From: Desulfobacteraceae bacterium
GTDB taxonomy: Bacteria; Desulfobacterota; Desulfobacteria; Desulfobacterales; UBA5616
NCBI GenBank assembly: GCA_030620375.1
Contig: JAUXEW010000115.1
Coordinates: 1 to 8,550 of the forward strand
Direction of reading: 5' to 3'
DNA length: 8,550 bases
The notes under the pieces: generated by a model
What the model was told of the DNA's origin: nothing
The model's database searches: none
What the model saw: the letters and a program-made list of their open reading frames with translations, nothing else
Program-made: the position numbers and the translations under genes
Shown here: one piece after another, positions 1 to 5,950 of the stretch
Layout: each line of letters begins with the position of its first letter
How positions within the stretch are numbered: the stretch's first letter is position 1

Positions 1-17
1 AAATCTTCGCCTTCCTT

Positions 18-66
18 GACCTTAAACAAAAATGAACATTTTTCAAAGGTCTCTATGTGAGACCTT
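18..66 (-). terminator. Hairpin array just 3' of the CysQ-like gene, possible terminator
   Basis: Arms AAGGTCTC (46-53) and GAGACCTT (59-66) are perfectly complementary around a 5-nt loop, 12 nt past the stop of the minus-strand phosphatase gene. Immediately beyond lies AAAAATG (28-34) facing CATTTTT (37-43), and GACCTT (18-23) can also pair with AAGGTC (46-51). Two mutually exclusive folds are therefore possible. On the minus strand the first stem is followed by a short, interrupted T/A-rich stretch rather than a clean U tract, so terminator function is an inference. Confidence 0.4.
27..53 (-). repeat. First copy of the dispersed GAGACCTTTGAAAA repeat
   Basis: This is the partner of 931-957. 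Its right end, GGTCTC, also forms one arm of the perfect hairpin at 46-66, where a GAGACCTT faces it. The arrangement resembles two repeat ends meeting back to back around a 5-nt spacer. Confidence 0.5.
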
Positions 67-77
67 ATTTACCCGGA

Positions 78-899
78 TCAGGGTTTAACCATAAACCAGG
101 GGTTAAGCAAATTTTCCTTATTATATAAAAGAGGGAGGCCGGTTTGGTAATCCAGTACACGAATTCCGGCATTCTCCGCAATGGCTTGCCCTGCGGCCGT
201 ATCCCATTCCATTGTCGGGCCGAATCGTGGGTAAATATCCGCGCGGCCTTCTGCCACCAGGCAGAACTTCAAAGAGCTTCCCGCGGAAATAAATTTGACC
301 GTATCATGTTCCCGCCGCATTTTTTCAACAAAGGCATCCAGTTCCGGGGAAGGGTGGGAACGGCTTCCAACAATGGTAAAGGCCTTATTTTCAGGTGCAT
401 GAACGGGCAGTTTATTGGATTTATCAATAATGTTTTTCAAATCAATTGGCGGATCATTTGTTTTTTTTTGCCGTCTCAATATGGTTATCGCATTTTCAAG
501 CCTATAAGCGCCTATACGGTGATCGGCAAAATAAAGACGATTTTTTACCGGAAGATAAACAACGCCTGATAGTGGCTTGCCGTTTTCGGTCAAGGCGATA
601 TTTACCGTGAATTCACCATTGCGGTTGATAAATTCCCTGGTGCCGTCCAGCGGATCTACTATCCACAGTTGCTCCCAATCTTTTCGCTCACAAAACCGAA
701 TATTTCTTCCTTCTTCACTGAGGATGGGGATATCAAGCGGTTTAAGATACCGGACAATGATTTTATGTGCGCGTTGATCCGCCAGTGTTAGCGGGGAGTT
801 GTCATCTTTAAGGGAAACCGTAAAATCGGTATGATAGATATCAAGAATTGTTTTACCGGCATCTACTGCCGCCTGTATTGATATGAATAAGCGTTTCAT
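78..899 (-). CDS. cysQ: CysQ-like 3'(2'),5'-bisphosphate nucleotidase (inositol monophosphatase family)
   Basis: This is a Mg2+-dependent, Li+-sensitive-type phosphatase of the inositol monophosphatase superfamily, 273 aa. The closest recognisable subgroup is CysQ, which hydrolyses 3'-phosphoadenosine 5'-phosphate (PAP) to AMP and acts on or near the cytoplasmic membrane. Family signatures are visible in order: NSPLTLAD (34-41), the metal-ligand pair in SEEG (61-64), WIVDPLDGTREF (79-90), GSRSH (178-182), GSSLKFC (207-213) and EWDTAAGQ (231-238). All metal-binding acidic residues of the family are present. It is somewhat longer than E. coli CysQ (about 246 aa), with an extra basic stretch around residues 135-172. 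The ATG at 897-899 has only a weak upstream AGG. It is the last gene of the ugd run, 36 nt after the nucleotidyltransferase stop. PAP hydrolysis would fit sulfonucleotide metabolism, but inositol or sugar phosphates cannot be excluded as substrates. Confidence 0.88.
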   Translation of the reverse strand: MKRLFISIQAAVDAGKTILDIYHTDFTVSLKDDNSPLTLADQRAHKIIVRYLKPLDIPILSEEGRNIRFCERKDWEQLWIVDPLDGTREFINRNGEFTVNIALTENGKPLSGVVYLPVKNRLYFADHRIGAYRLENAITILRRQKKTNDPPIDLKNIIDKSNKLPVHAPENKAFTIVGSRSHPSPELDAFVEKMRREHDTVKFISAGSSLKFCLVAEGRADIYPRFGPTMEWDTAAGQAIAENAGIRVLDYQTGLPLLYNKENLLNPWFMVKP

Positions 900-930
900 G
901 CTTTTATATCGACCTGGTTTGTTACCGGTA

Positions 931-957
931 CAAAATTAAGCACTTTTCAAAGGTCTC
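931..957 (-). repeat. Second copy of a dispersed GAGACCTTTGAAAA repeat
   Basis: Positions 931-957 align without gaps to 27-53, with 23 of 27 bases identical. The core TTTTCAAAGGTCTC (944-957) is nearly identical in both. Both copies lie at gene 3' ends on the minus strand. This one overlaps the stop codon and last six codons of the nucleotidyltransferase. A shorter cousin, TTTAAAGGTCTC, is at 3141-3152 just upstream of ugd. Confidence 0.55.
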
Positions 958-1757
958 CGGTTTATCCGGGATAGATAGCATTCCTGGGCTTTTTTTAAAG
1001 CCGACAGATCATCGACACCCATGGCCTCAATTTCATTTTCAGCAATTACACAGCCGACCGATAGACCGTCCTTCACCATATGCTCAACCATATCGGTAAT
1101 GAAAAATTCGTCTATCTCAATTGTCTTGCCATTGATCTCTTTGTTCACTTTTTGGGGGCTTGAGGCCAAAACCGGAAGGTATCGGAGCAGGTCGTCCCTT
1201 TTTACGGCATAAATACCGGAGTTGCAAATTGACAACTTTTCTTTAACGCTTGAAGGATAAGCCTTCCAATATTTCCATTCAATAATTCTTTTCACCCTTG
1301 TATTCATAACGTCAAGCACCCCGTATTGTTTTTTATCATTCGGGGTAAAGCCAAGAACGACCAGGCTGTTTTTATTCAGATGGTTAATCAGATTCCGGTA
1401 GGTTTGAGATTTAATAAACGGCACGTCCCCCATGGTAATCATAACATGATTACAAACCAGGCTCTCAAGAAACCCGCAAGCTGCCAATAATGCGCCGCCG
1501 GTCCCGTTCAGTACGGGCTGCTCACAATAGGTGAGCTCAAGGCCTTTAGTTGTCTCGATCACTTCATCTTTTCTGAAATTCACAATAATGGCTTTCGGAC
1601 CTTCCGGGAGGCTTTTTATGATGTGAAGCAGGATAGGGCATTGCCCTTCAAGCGGAGATTTTCCGGCAATCAACGGCAGAAGGGTTTTATTGCCGTTATA
1701 TTCTTTCATCCGGCTACCACGGCCGGCTGCCATAATGATTGATGCAATAGGATTCAT
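936..1757 (-). CDS. GlmU-N-like sugar-1-phosphate nucleotidyltransferase, single domain
   Basis: A cytoplasmic Rossmann-like NTP transferase (273 aa) that would couple a sugar 1-phosphate to an NTP, giving an NDP-sugar and pyrophosphate. The N-terminal signature MAAGRGSRM (9-17) with Lys24 is the nucleotide loop. EQPVLNGTGGAL (79-90) matches the uridine-binding segment of GlmU. MGDVPF (109-114) carries the metal Asp111, YGVLDV (145-150) and CNSGIYAV (178-185) line the sugar site, and EFFITDMVE (217-225) is the typical end of the GlmU uridylyltransferase domain. The left-handed beta-helix acetyltransferase half of GlmU is absent, so this is not a bifunctional GlmU. It begins 12 nt after the ugd stop codon, without an obvious Shine-Dalgarno sequence, so translation may be coupled to ugd. 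The neighbourhood suggests a UDP-sugar product; the exact sugar cannot be read from sequence. Its last codons lie in a dispersed repeat. Confidence 0.85.
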   Translation of the reverse strand: MNPIASIIMAAGRGSRMKEYNGNKTLLPLIAGKSPLEGQCPILLHIIKSLPEGPKAIIVNFRKDEVIETTKGLELTYCEQPVLNGTGGALLAACGFLESLVCNHVMITMGDVPFIKSQTYRNLINHLNKNSLVVLGFTPNDKKQYGVLDVMNTRVKRIIEWKYWKAYPSSVKEKLSICNSGIYAVKRDDLLRYLPVLASSPQKVNKEINGKTIEIDEFFITDMVEHMVKDGLSVGCVIAENEIEAMGVDDLSALKKAQECYLSRINRRPLKSA

Positions 1758-1769
1758 TAGAATTTAGGA

Positions 1770-3125
1770 TTAAGCAAAAAGATCTGCCTTAATCCTAATA
1801 GCTCTTCCAATAGAAAAATAAGCAAATCCTTGTGAAGAAACAAAGGAAGGAGAATATAGATTACGACCATCAAAGATAATAGGGGCGGAAAGACTTTCTT
1901 TGATCCGGTTGAAATCCGGATTTCTGAACTGGTTCCAGTCCGTAACCACGGCAAGCGCATCGGCGCCTTCTAATACGTCGTATTGTTCTTCAAAGATGTT
2001 AAGGTTTTTATTGCTTGACAGTTCTTTTTTGGCTTTTAGACCGGCTGCCGGGTCATAAGCATTGATTTTCATGCCGTTTTGGGTCAGTTCCTCGATAATA
2101 TTCAGAGCAGGGCCTTCGCGGATATCATCGGTGTTTGCCTTAAATGCGAGCCCCCACAAGGCCAGCGTTTTATGTTTAATTCCGCCCTGGTCTTTAAAAT
2201 AGGTTTTGATTTTTTGGGCAAGGATGGTTTTTTGGAAGGTGTTCACCCGGTCAACAGCATTGAGTAATATCGGGTTATAGCTGTTCTGTTCGGCGGTGTT
2301 GATAAGCGCCCTTACATCCTTGGGGAAACATGAACCACCGAATCCGACACCGGGGTATATAAAATGATACCCGATGCGGTGATCAGATCCGATACCAAGG
2401 CGAACATCATGAACATCCGCGCCCACGCAGTCGCAAATATTGGCGATTTCATTGATAAACGAGATTTTGGTGGCCAGCATACAGTTGGCGGCATACTTGG
2501 TCAGTTCGGCGCTTCTTATATCCATTACAATCATTTTATCCCGGCTTCTGGCAAAGGGGCTGTACAGGGTTTCAAGAAGCCTGGATGTGCGGACGTTATC
2601 TGTGCCTACGATTACCCGGTCGGGTTTCATAAAGTCATTAACCGCATTGCCTTCCTTAAGAAATTCCGGATTGGAGACCACATCAAATTCTATTTTTAAT
2701 TTACGGTGATCGATTTCTTGCTGAATAATTTTTCGAACCGCTTCAGCCGTCCCAACAGGAACCGTTGATTTATTAACAATGATCATATGTTCGGTAATGG
2801 ATTGGCCGATCTGCCTGGCTACATCAAGGACATAAGAAAGATCGCACGATCCATCCGCATGGGGGGGCGTTCCCACACAGTTCATTATAAAAAGCGCGTT
2901 TTCAATACCGTCGGTCAGGCGGGTAGTAAATTTTAACCGGCCTTCCTTTACATTCCGCTGAACTAAAGGTTCCAGCCCGGGTTCATAAATGTGGATTTTG
3001 CCGCTATTAAGTGTATTAATAATTTCAGGGTTAATATCGACGCAGCAAACATGGTTGCCTGTTTCCGCAAAACAGGCGGCGGTGACCAATCCGACATATC
3101 CGGTACCGACAATGCAGATTTTCAT
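1770..3125 (-). CDS. ugd: UDP-glucose/UDP-sugar 6-dehydrogenase
   Basis: An NAD+-dependent four-electron dehydrogenase of the UDP-glucose/GDP-mannose dehydrogenase family, normally oxidising UDP-glucose to UDP-glucuronate in the cytoplasm for capsule, O-antigen or exopolysaccharide. The 451 aa are full length for the TuaD/Ugd type. The dinucleotide loop GTGYVGL is at 7-13, followed by NCVGTPP (82-88), the substrate segment NPEFLKEG (152-159), the central helix with SAELTKYAANCMLATK (205-220), and the catalytic cysteine in GVGFGGSCFPKD (Cys266). The C-terminal UDP-binding domain shows LAFKANTDDIREGPA (326-340) and FDGRNLY (418-424). The start is well supported: CAGGAA at 3135-3140 lies 9 nt upstream of the ATG. 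It is the first gene of the ugd-nucleotidyltransferase-cysQ run. UDP-GlcNAc or UDP-GalNAc 6-dehydrogenase activity is a less likely alternative. Confidence 0.95.
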   Translation of the reverse strand: MKICIVGTGYVGLVTAACFAETGNHVCCVDINPEIINTLNSGKIHIYEPGLEPLVQRNVKEGRLKFTTRLTDGIENALFIMNCVGTPPHADGSCDLSYVLDVARQIGQSITEHMIIVNKSTVPVGTAEAVRKIIQQEIDHRKLKIEFDVVSNPEFLKEGNAVNDFMKPDRVIVGTDNVRTSRLLETLYSPFARSRDKMIVMDIRSAELTKYAANCMLATKISFINEIANICDCVGADVHDVRLGIGSDHRIGYHFIYPGVGFGGSCFPKDVRALINTAEQNSYNPILLNAVDRVNTFQKTILAQKIKTYFKDQGGIKHKTLALWGLAFKANTDDIREGPALNIIEELTQNGMKINAYDPAAGLKAKKELSSNKNLNIFEEQYDVLEGADALAVVTDWNQFRNPDFNRIKESLSAPIIFDGRNLYSPSFVSSQGFAYFSIGRAIRIKADLFA

Positions 3126-3134
3126 GATAAATTA

Positions 3135-3140
3135 TTCCTG
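3135..3140 (-). promoter_or_regulatory. Ribosome binding site of ugd
   Basis: On the minus strand CAGGAA sits 9 nt before the ATG at 3123-3125. It is the only clear Shine-Dalgarno sequence in the minus-strand gene run and fixes the ugd start. The rest of the 182-nt gap (3126-3307) is A/T-rich in its left-centre part. It could hold a promoter (for example TATAAA on the minus strand near 3220-3225), but no well-spaced -35/-10 pair is convincing. Confidence 0.6.
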
Positions 3141-3307
3141 TTTAAAGGTCTCAAGGCTCGCAACTGGCTGCAGGGATGATCAACACCTGGCTCCGCCCTT
3201 TGAGTTACATGCCAATTGATTTATAACCGACTGATATAGTATCAAATATATTTAAATCTGAACTTAAAAATGTATGATAGTTGCATGGAAAAAGCAACCG
3301 CTAATTG

Positions 3308-4483
3308 TCATTTGTAAATATGATGCTCACGGCTGGTAGTTAAAAAAGTGACGAGATCGTCATTCCATGAACTTTCGATAGCAGTGATATCCTCCAACCG
3401 TTCTATACGCCGGCGTAAGGTACTATCTCCAAGAATAAGATCAATGGGAAGTCGTTTATATTCATATTCATAAGGGGGGTGTTGCCATTCAAAACGGTCA
3501 CGGTGATGAAATAAGATGGCGCGAAGCAGGGTTAAGGCGGTTTTATAAGGTTTGTAAAGGCGGGGGTCGGTTACGTGGATTTGAAATCCGTGGCAAGGGG
3601 TGGCTGCCCATTTATTTGAAGTGGGCTCGAAAACCAGCGGCCTGAGAATAGCACCGGGTAATTCCCGTCCGCCTATGGTGGAAAGAATTTTTCCGGTATC
3701 GATAAACGGGGCGCCAAAAATTTCAAAAGGCCGGGTTGTTCCCCGGCCTTCGGAAATATTGGTTCCTTCCCAAATCACCTGACCGGGATATACCATGACC
3801 GACGTTGGTGTCGGCAGGTTGGGTGATGGCGCCACCCAGGGAAGACCGGTATCTTTATAGTACATCTTGCGGTCCCATCCTGTCATGGGAATCACTTCAA
3901 GATCGCAACCGATACCAAAATGGTCGTTGAACAGGCGGGAAAGCTCACCGATGGTCAGGCCGTGACGCATGGGGATCGGATATCGACCGACAAATGAAGC
4001 ATATTCTTTTGACAAGCAATTTCCTTCTACTTGAACACCGTTTATGGGGTTGGGGCGATCTAACACCATGATTTTTTTGCCAAATTTCTTTGCGGTTTCC
4101 ATGCAAAAGGACAGGGTATAGATAAATGTGTAGACGCGGGTTCCGGCATCCTGAAGATCAACCATCAAAATATCAATGGGGTCATACATCTCTTTGGTAG
4201 GGGTGCGGGTTTTTCCGTAAAGACTGAAGATCGGAATTTTTAATACCGGATCGATCATATCGTCCGACTCGATCATGTTGTCCTGTTTTTCAGCAAAAAA
4301 TCCGTGTTGCGGTGAAAACAACGCCGTTAGCTGACCGGGAAATTTTTGATTGATCAGCTCGCGGGCATGAAGAAATCCCTTACCCACAGAGGCCGGATTG
4401 CTTAAGAGACCGAGGCGTTTGCCAATGATCCATTTTGGTGGTTCGGCTAAAAGTCGTGTCAATCCTGTTTGTATGGAAACCAT
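3308..4483 (-). CDS. namZ: NamZ/DUF1343 family exo-beta-N-acetylmuramidase
   Basis: A 391-aa member of the DUF1343 family (glycoside hydrolase family GH171). Its characterised member, Bacillus subtilis NamZ, removes terminal N-acetylmuramic acid from the non-reducing end of peptidoglycan fragments. Conserved blocks are in the expected order: GKRLGLLSNPASVG (21-34), FSPQHGFF (56-63), VDLQDAGTRVYTF (108-120), LDRPNPING (141-149), RHGLTIGE (173-180), PSPNLPT (219-225), then EGTNISEGRGTTRPFE (239-254) and FGAPF (256-260). The domain starts within a few residues of the initiator Met, and an in-frame TAA lies four codons upstream. The protein therefore has no signal peptide and is predicted to be cytoplasmic, which points to muropeptide recycling rather than wall lysis. 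The upstream AAAGG is about 13 nt from the ATG, a weak ribosome site. Family assignment is firm; substrate is by family. Confidence 0.9.
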   Translation of the reverse strand: MVSIQTGLTRLLAEPPKWIIGKRLGLLSNPASVGKGFLHARELINQKFPGQLTALFSPQHGFFAEKQDNMIESDDMIDPVLKIPIFSLYGKTRTPTKEMYDPIDILMVDLQDAGTRVYTFIYTLSFCMETAKKFGKKIMVLDRPNPINGVQVEGNCLSKEYASFVGRYPIPMRHGLTIGELSRLFNDHFGIGCDLEVIPMTGWDRKMYYKDTGLPWVAPSPNLPTPTSVMVYPGQVIWEGTNISEGRGTTRPFEIFGAPFIDTGKILSTIGGRELPGAILRPLVFEPTSNKWAATPCHGFQIHVTDPRLYKPYKTALTLLRAILFHHRDRFEWQHPPYEYEYKRLPIDLILGDSTLRRRIERLEDITAIESSWNDDLVTFLTTSREHHIYK

Positions 4484-4719
4484 AAAGCAGCTTTAACCTT
4501 TAAAATTTGAACTGCAGCAATGTTTGGCATTTGGCGCTCATTTTCAAATATCAAATTTTATCATAAATAACAAATTACCCCTGTCTCCGGCAGAAATTCT
4601 CACCTAATCCGAGCGTTTCAAATTTCGGGAATGGTTAAAAACAATAACTCAACTTTCGGCTCTCGTCCCACACGAAGCGAAATGGGTAGTTCGATATATT
4701 AATCACCCCCACCCTGGCG

Positions 4720-4775
4720 CTCCCCCATCAAGGGGGAGGGAATTAATAATTGACCTCTCCATCAAGGGGGAGGGG
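4720..4775. repeat. Two direct copies of a G/C-rich hairpin repeat, 34-nt period
   Basis: The 16-mer CCATCAAGGGGGAGGG occurs at 4725-4740 and again at 4759-4774. The first copy forms a strong hairpin: CTCCCCC (4720-4726) pairs with GGGGGAG (4732-4738) around ATCAA. In the second copy the left arm is degenerate (CTCTCC), which weakens the stem. The look is that of short interspersed intergenic repeats built on C-run/G-run palindromes. A relative lies at 7052-7080. Whether it terminates transcription of anything here is unclear. Confidence 0.75.
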
Positions 4776-4823
4776 ACTCACAGGATTTCCGTTCAATTAT
4801 AGGAATGTTAATTCATTAAAAGC

Positions 4824-4852
4824 TTGACACATGTGGAAATTAAAAATACTAA
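4824..4852 (+). promoter_or_regulatory. Candidate sigma-70 promoter of the 2-oxoacid oxidoreductase operon
   Basis: A perfect -35 hexamer TTGACA (4824-4829) is followed after exactly 17 nt by TACTAA (4847-4852), which matches the -10 consensus at three of six positions including the first TA. The spacer is A/T-rich. Transcription would begin near 4859, leaving a leader of about 115 nt before the first gene. An A/T stem (4848-4853 with 4859-4864) followed by a T run overlaps the start site. Confidence 0.5.
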
Positions 4853-4877
4853 AAGCACTTTAGTTTTTTTAAGAGAA

Positions 4878-4896
4878 CCCGGTGGGTGTCGCCGGG
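4878..4896 (+). promoter_or_regulatory. Stable hairpin in the operon leader
   Basis: CCCGGTG (4878-4884) pairs with CGCCGGG (4890-4896) with one G-U pair and the loop GGTGT. A second weaker pairing, GCGGG (4911-4915) with CCCGC (4936-4940), follows. There is no U tract after either stem, so they are not ordinary terminators. They could shape the 5' untranslated region or bind a regulator. No known riboswitch class was recognised. Confidence 0.35.
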
Positions 4897-4973
4897 ATTA
4901 AGCTGAAATTGCGGGTCGCTCAGGTGCCCCTTTCCCCCGCTCTGCGGATTGTGGTTTACATGGACATAGATAA

Positions 4974-5651
4974 TTGGATATCGACCTTGAAGGAATCGTC
5001 ATCATTGTTGGGAACTACGGCAGTGGGAAGACCGAGGTAGCCATAAATCTTGCCGTACATCAGAGACAGACAGGTAAGGATGTCCGGATTGCCGATCTGG
5101 ATCTGGTAAATCCCTATTTCAGAACCCGTGAGGTAAAGGATGCGCTGACCGAACGGGGAATCGATGTTGTTCTGCCGCCTGAAAAATATTTACAGGCCGA
5201 CCTGCCGATATTGAGTCCCCTGGTTTCCGGTATGATTCGGCGTCCTTCCGGGTTGACGTTAATAGACGCCGGCGGAGATGATGCGGGTGCGACGGTACTG
5301 GCCTCTTTAGCGGATTCCTTTAAGGACAAAACGATTCAAATGTTTCAAGTCGTAAATCCGTTCAGGCCGTTTACCGAAACGATAGAGGGCTGTCTGAAAA
5401 TACGGGATGAAATTGAAGGGGCATCAAAATTACGGATAACCGGAATTATCGGCAATGCCAATCTCATTGATGAGACAACCGCCGGTCATATATACGACGG
5501 GTACGGATTTGTCCGGAAATTATCGAATAAAAGCGGATTGCCGCTTTTGTGTATTGCGGTGGCCGTGAATTTACTGGATAAGATCGATACGAAGCGGTTT
5601 AGCTGTCCGGTGCTCTGCTTGGAAAGAATGCTGACTCTGCCGTGGATGTAG
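4974..5651 (+). CDS. P-loop (SIMIBI/CobQ-like) ATPase at the head of the oxidoreductase operon
   Basis: A 225-aa soluble nucleotide-binding protein of unknown function. Walker A is GNYGSGKT (13-20). DLDLVNPYFRTRE (41-53) resembles the switch region of MinD/ArsA/CobQ-type SIMIBI proteins. LTLIDAGGDDAG (95-106) is the Walker B/switch II strand, and IIGNANL (158-164) may be the base-recognition segment. The C-terminus ends in a Pro/Trp motif (LTLPWM). No membrane segment is visible. The start must be the TTG at 4974 or later because TAA directly precedes it (4971-4973). No Shine-Dalgarno sequence is seen, and a nearby out-of-frame ATG (4960) complicates the picture. It lies 54 nt before the ferredoxin subunit gene on the same strand, so a role in maturation, metal/cofactor insertion or control of that enzyme is plausible but is inference only. 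Confidence 0.8.
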   Translation: MDIDLEGIVIIVGNYGSGKTEVAINLAVHQRQTGKDVRIADLDLVNPYFRTREVKDALTERGIDVVLPPEKYLQADLPILSPLVSGMIRRPSGLTLIDAGGDDAGATVLASLADSFKDKTIQMFQVVNPFRPFTETIEGCLKIRDEIEGASKLRITGIIGNANLIDETTAGHIYDGYGFVRKLSNKSGLPLLCIAVAVNLLDKIDTKRFSCPVLCLERMLTLPWM

Positions 5652-5691
5652 GTTGCGGTTAAACGGTAAATGGCTAAATCAATACAAAAAC

Positions 5692-5696
5692 AGGAG
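5692..5696 (+). promoter_or_regulatory. Ribosome binding site that sets the ferredoxin subunit start
   Basis: AGGAG lies 9 nt before the ATG at 5706. The longer in-frame ATG at 5670 has no such site and would add 12 residues (MAKSIQKQESRY) unlike the family N-terminus. The 5706 start is therefore preferred. Confidence 0.7.
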
Positions 5697-5705
5697 TCAA
5701 GATAC

Positions 5706-5939
5706 ATGTCATACCATATGTCAATAGATGTGGAACGCTGCAAGGGGTGCGGGTTATGCATAGCCGTATGCCCGCAGCATGTTTTGGAACTTTCCGAGGA
5801 GGTCAACCCCCTGGGCTATTTCCCGGTGTTTCAGGCCCGTCCGGATGATTGTAACCATTGTGCGCTCTGTTGCATGATGTGTCCCGATGTCGCCATCACC
5901 ATTACGGAAGTGGTTGACGATACCTCAGCGCAAGCATAA
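5706..5939 (+). CDS. korD: 2-oxoacid:ferredoxin oxidoreductase delta subunit (2x[4Fe-4S] ferredoxin)
   Basis: A 77-aa ferredoxin-type subunit that carries electrons from the catalytic core to external ferredoxin. Two complete CxxCxxCxxxCP motifs are visible: Cys12, 15, 18, 22 (CKGCGLCIAVCP) and Cys49, 52, 55, 59 (CNHCALCCMMCP), enough for two [4Fe-4S] clusters. An extra Cys56 sits inside the second motif. The start at 5706 is chosen from its ribosome site and because the family begins just before the first cluster; 5718 is also a possible start. The alpha-subunit gene starts 11 nt after its stop, and the order delta-alpha-beta-gamma is the usual one for the split KorDABC/Vor type. The symbol korD follows convention; the true 2-oxoacid is not determined by this subunit. 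Confidence 0.9.
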   Translation: MSYHMSIDVERCKGCGLCIAVCPQHVLELSEEVNPLGYFPVFQARPDDCNHCALCCMMCPDVAITITEVVDDTSAQA

Positions 5940-5950
5940 CGGAGGAAAAA

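Larger units (their letters stand above)
4484..4973. other. 490-nt divergent intergenic region without a gene
   Basis: This region separates the minus-strand NamZ gene from the plus-strand oxidoreductase operon. Next to namZ it is A/T-rich and holds TATGAT on the minus strand (4560-4565), a possible -10 box with a poor -35 partner. The centre (4720-4775) carries two G/C-rich hairpin repeats. The right third holds a sigma-70-like promoter (4824-4852) and a G/C-rich leader (4878-4940) before the first plus-strand gene. No credible ORF, tRNA or known riboswitch was recognised here. Confidence 0.7.

Noticed and set aside
144..569. A 141-codon plus-strand ORF opposite the CysQ-like gene
   Set aside because: It is antisense to a gene with full family motifs, and its translation shows no domain.
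3280..3298. Small hairpin GTTGC/GCAAC downstream of the NamZ gene as a terminator
   Set aside because: It has only five base pairs with a 9-nt loop and no U tract directly after it on the minus strand.
4720..4775. Possible CRISPR-like array
   Set aside because: There are only two short copies with an 18-nt spacer, one copy is degenerate, and no cas gene is nearby.
4848..4870. A/T stem followed by a T run resembling an intrinsic terminator on the plus strand
   Set aside because: The six-pair stem is almost all A-T, it overlaps the proposed -10 box, and no plus-strand gene lies upstream to terminate.
4960..5040. A 26-codon plus-strand ORF starting at the ATG just before the ATPase gene
   Set aside because: It overlaps the ATPase out of frame, has no good ribosome site and encodes nothing recognisable. 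It is kept only as part of the twin-start finding.
5670..5705. Longer N-terminus for the ferredoxin subunit from the ATG at 5670
   Set aside because: There is no ribosome site before it, the added residues do not resemble the family, and a good AGGAG serves the ATG at 5706.
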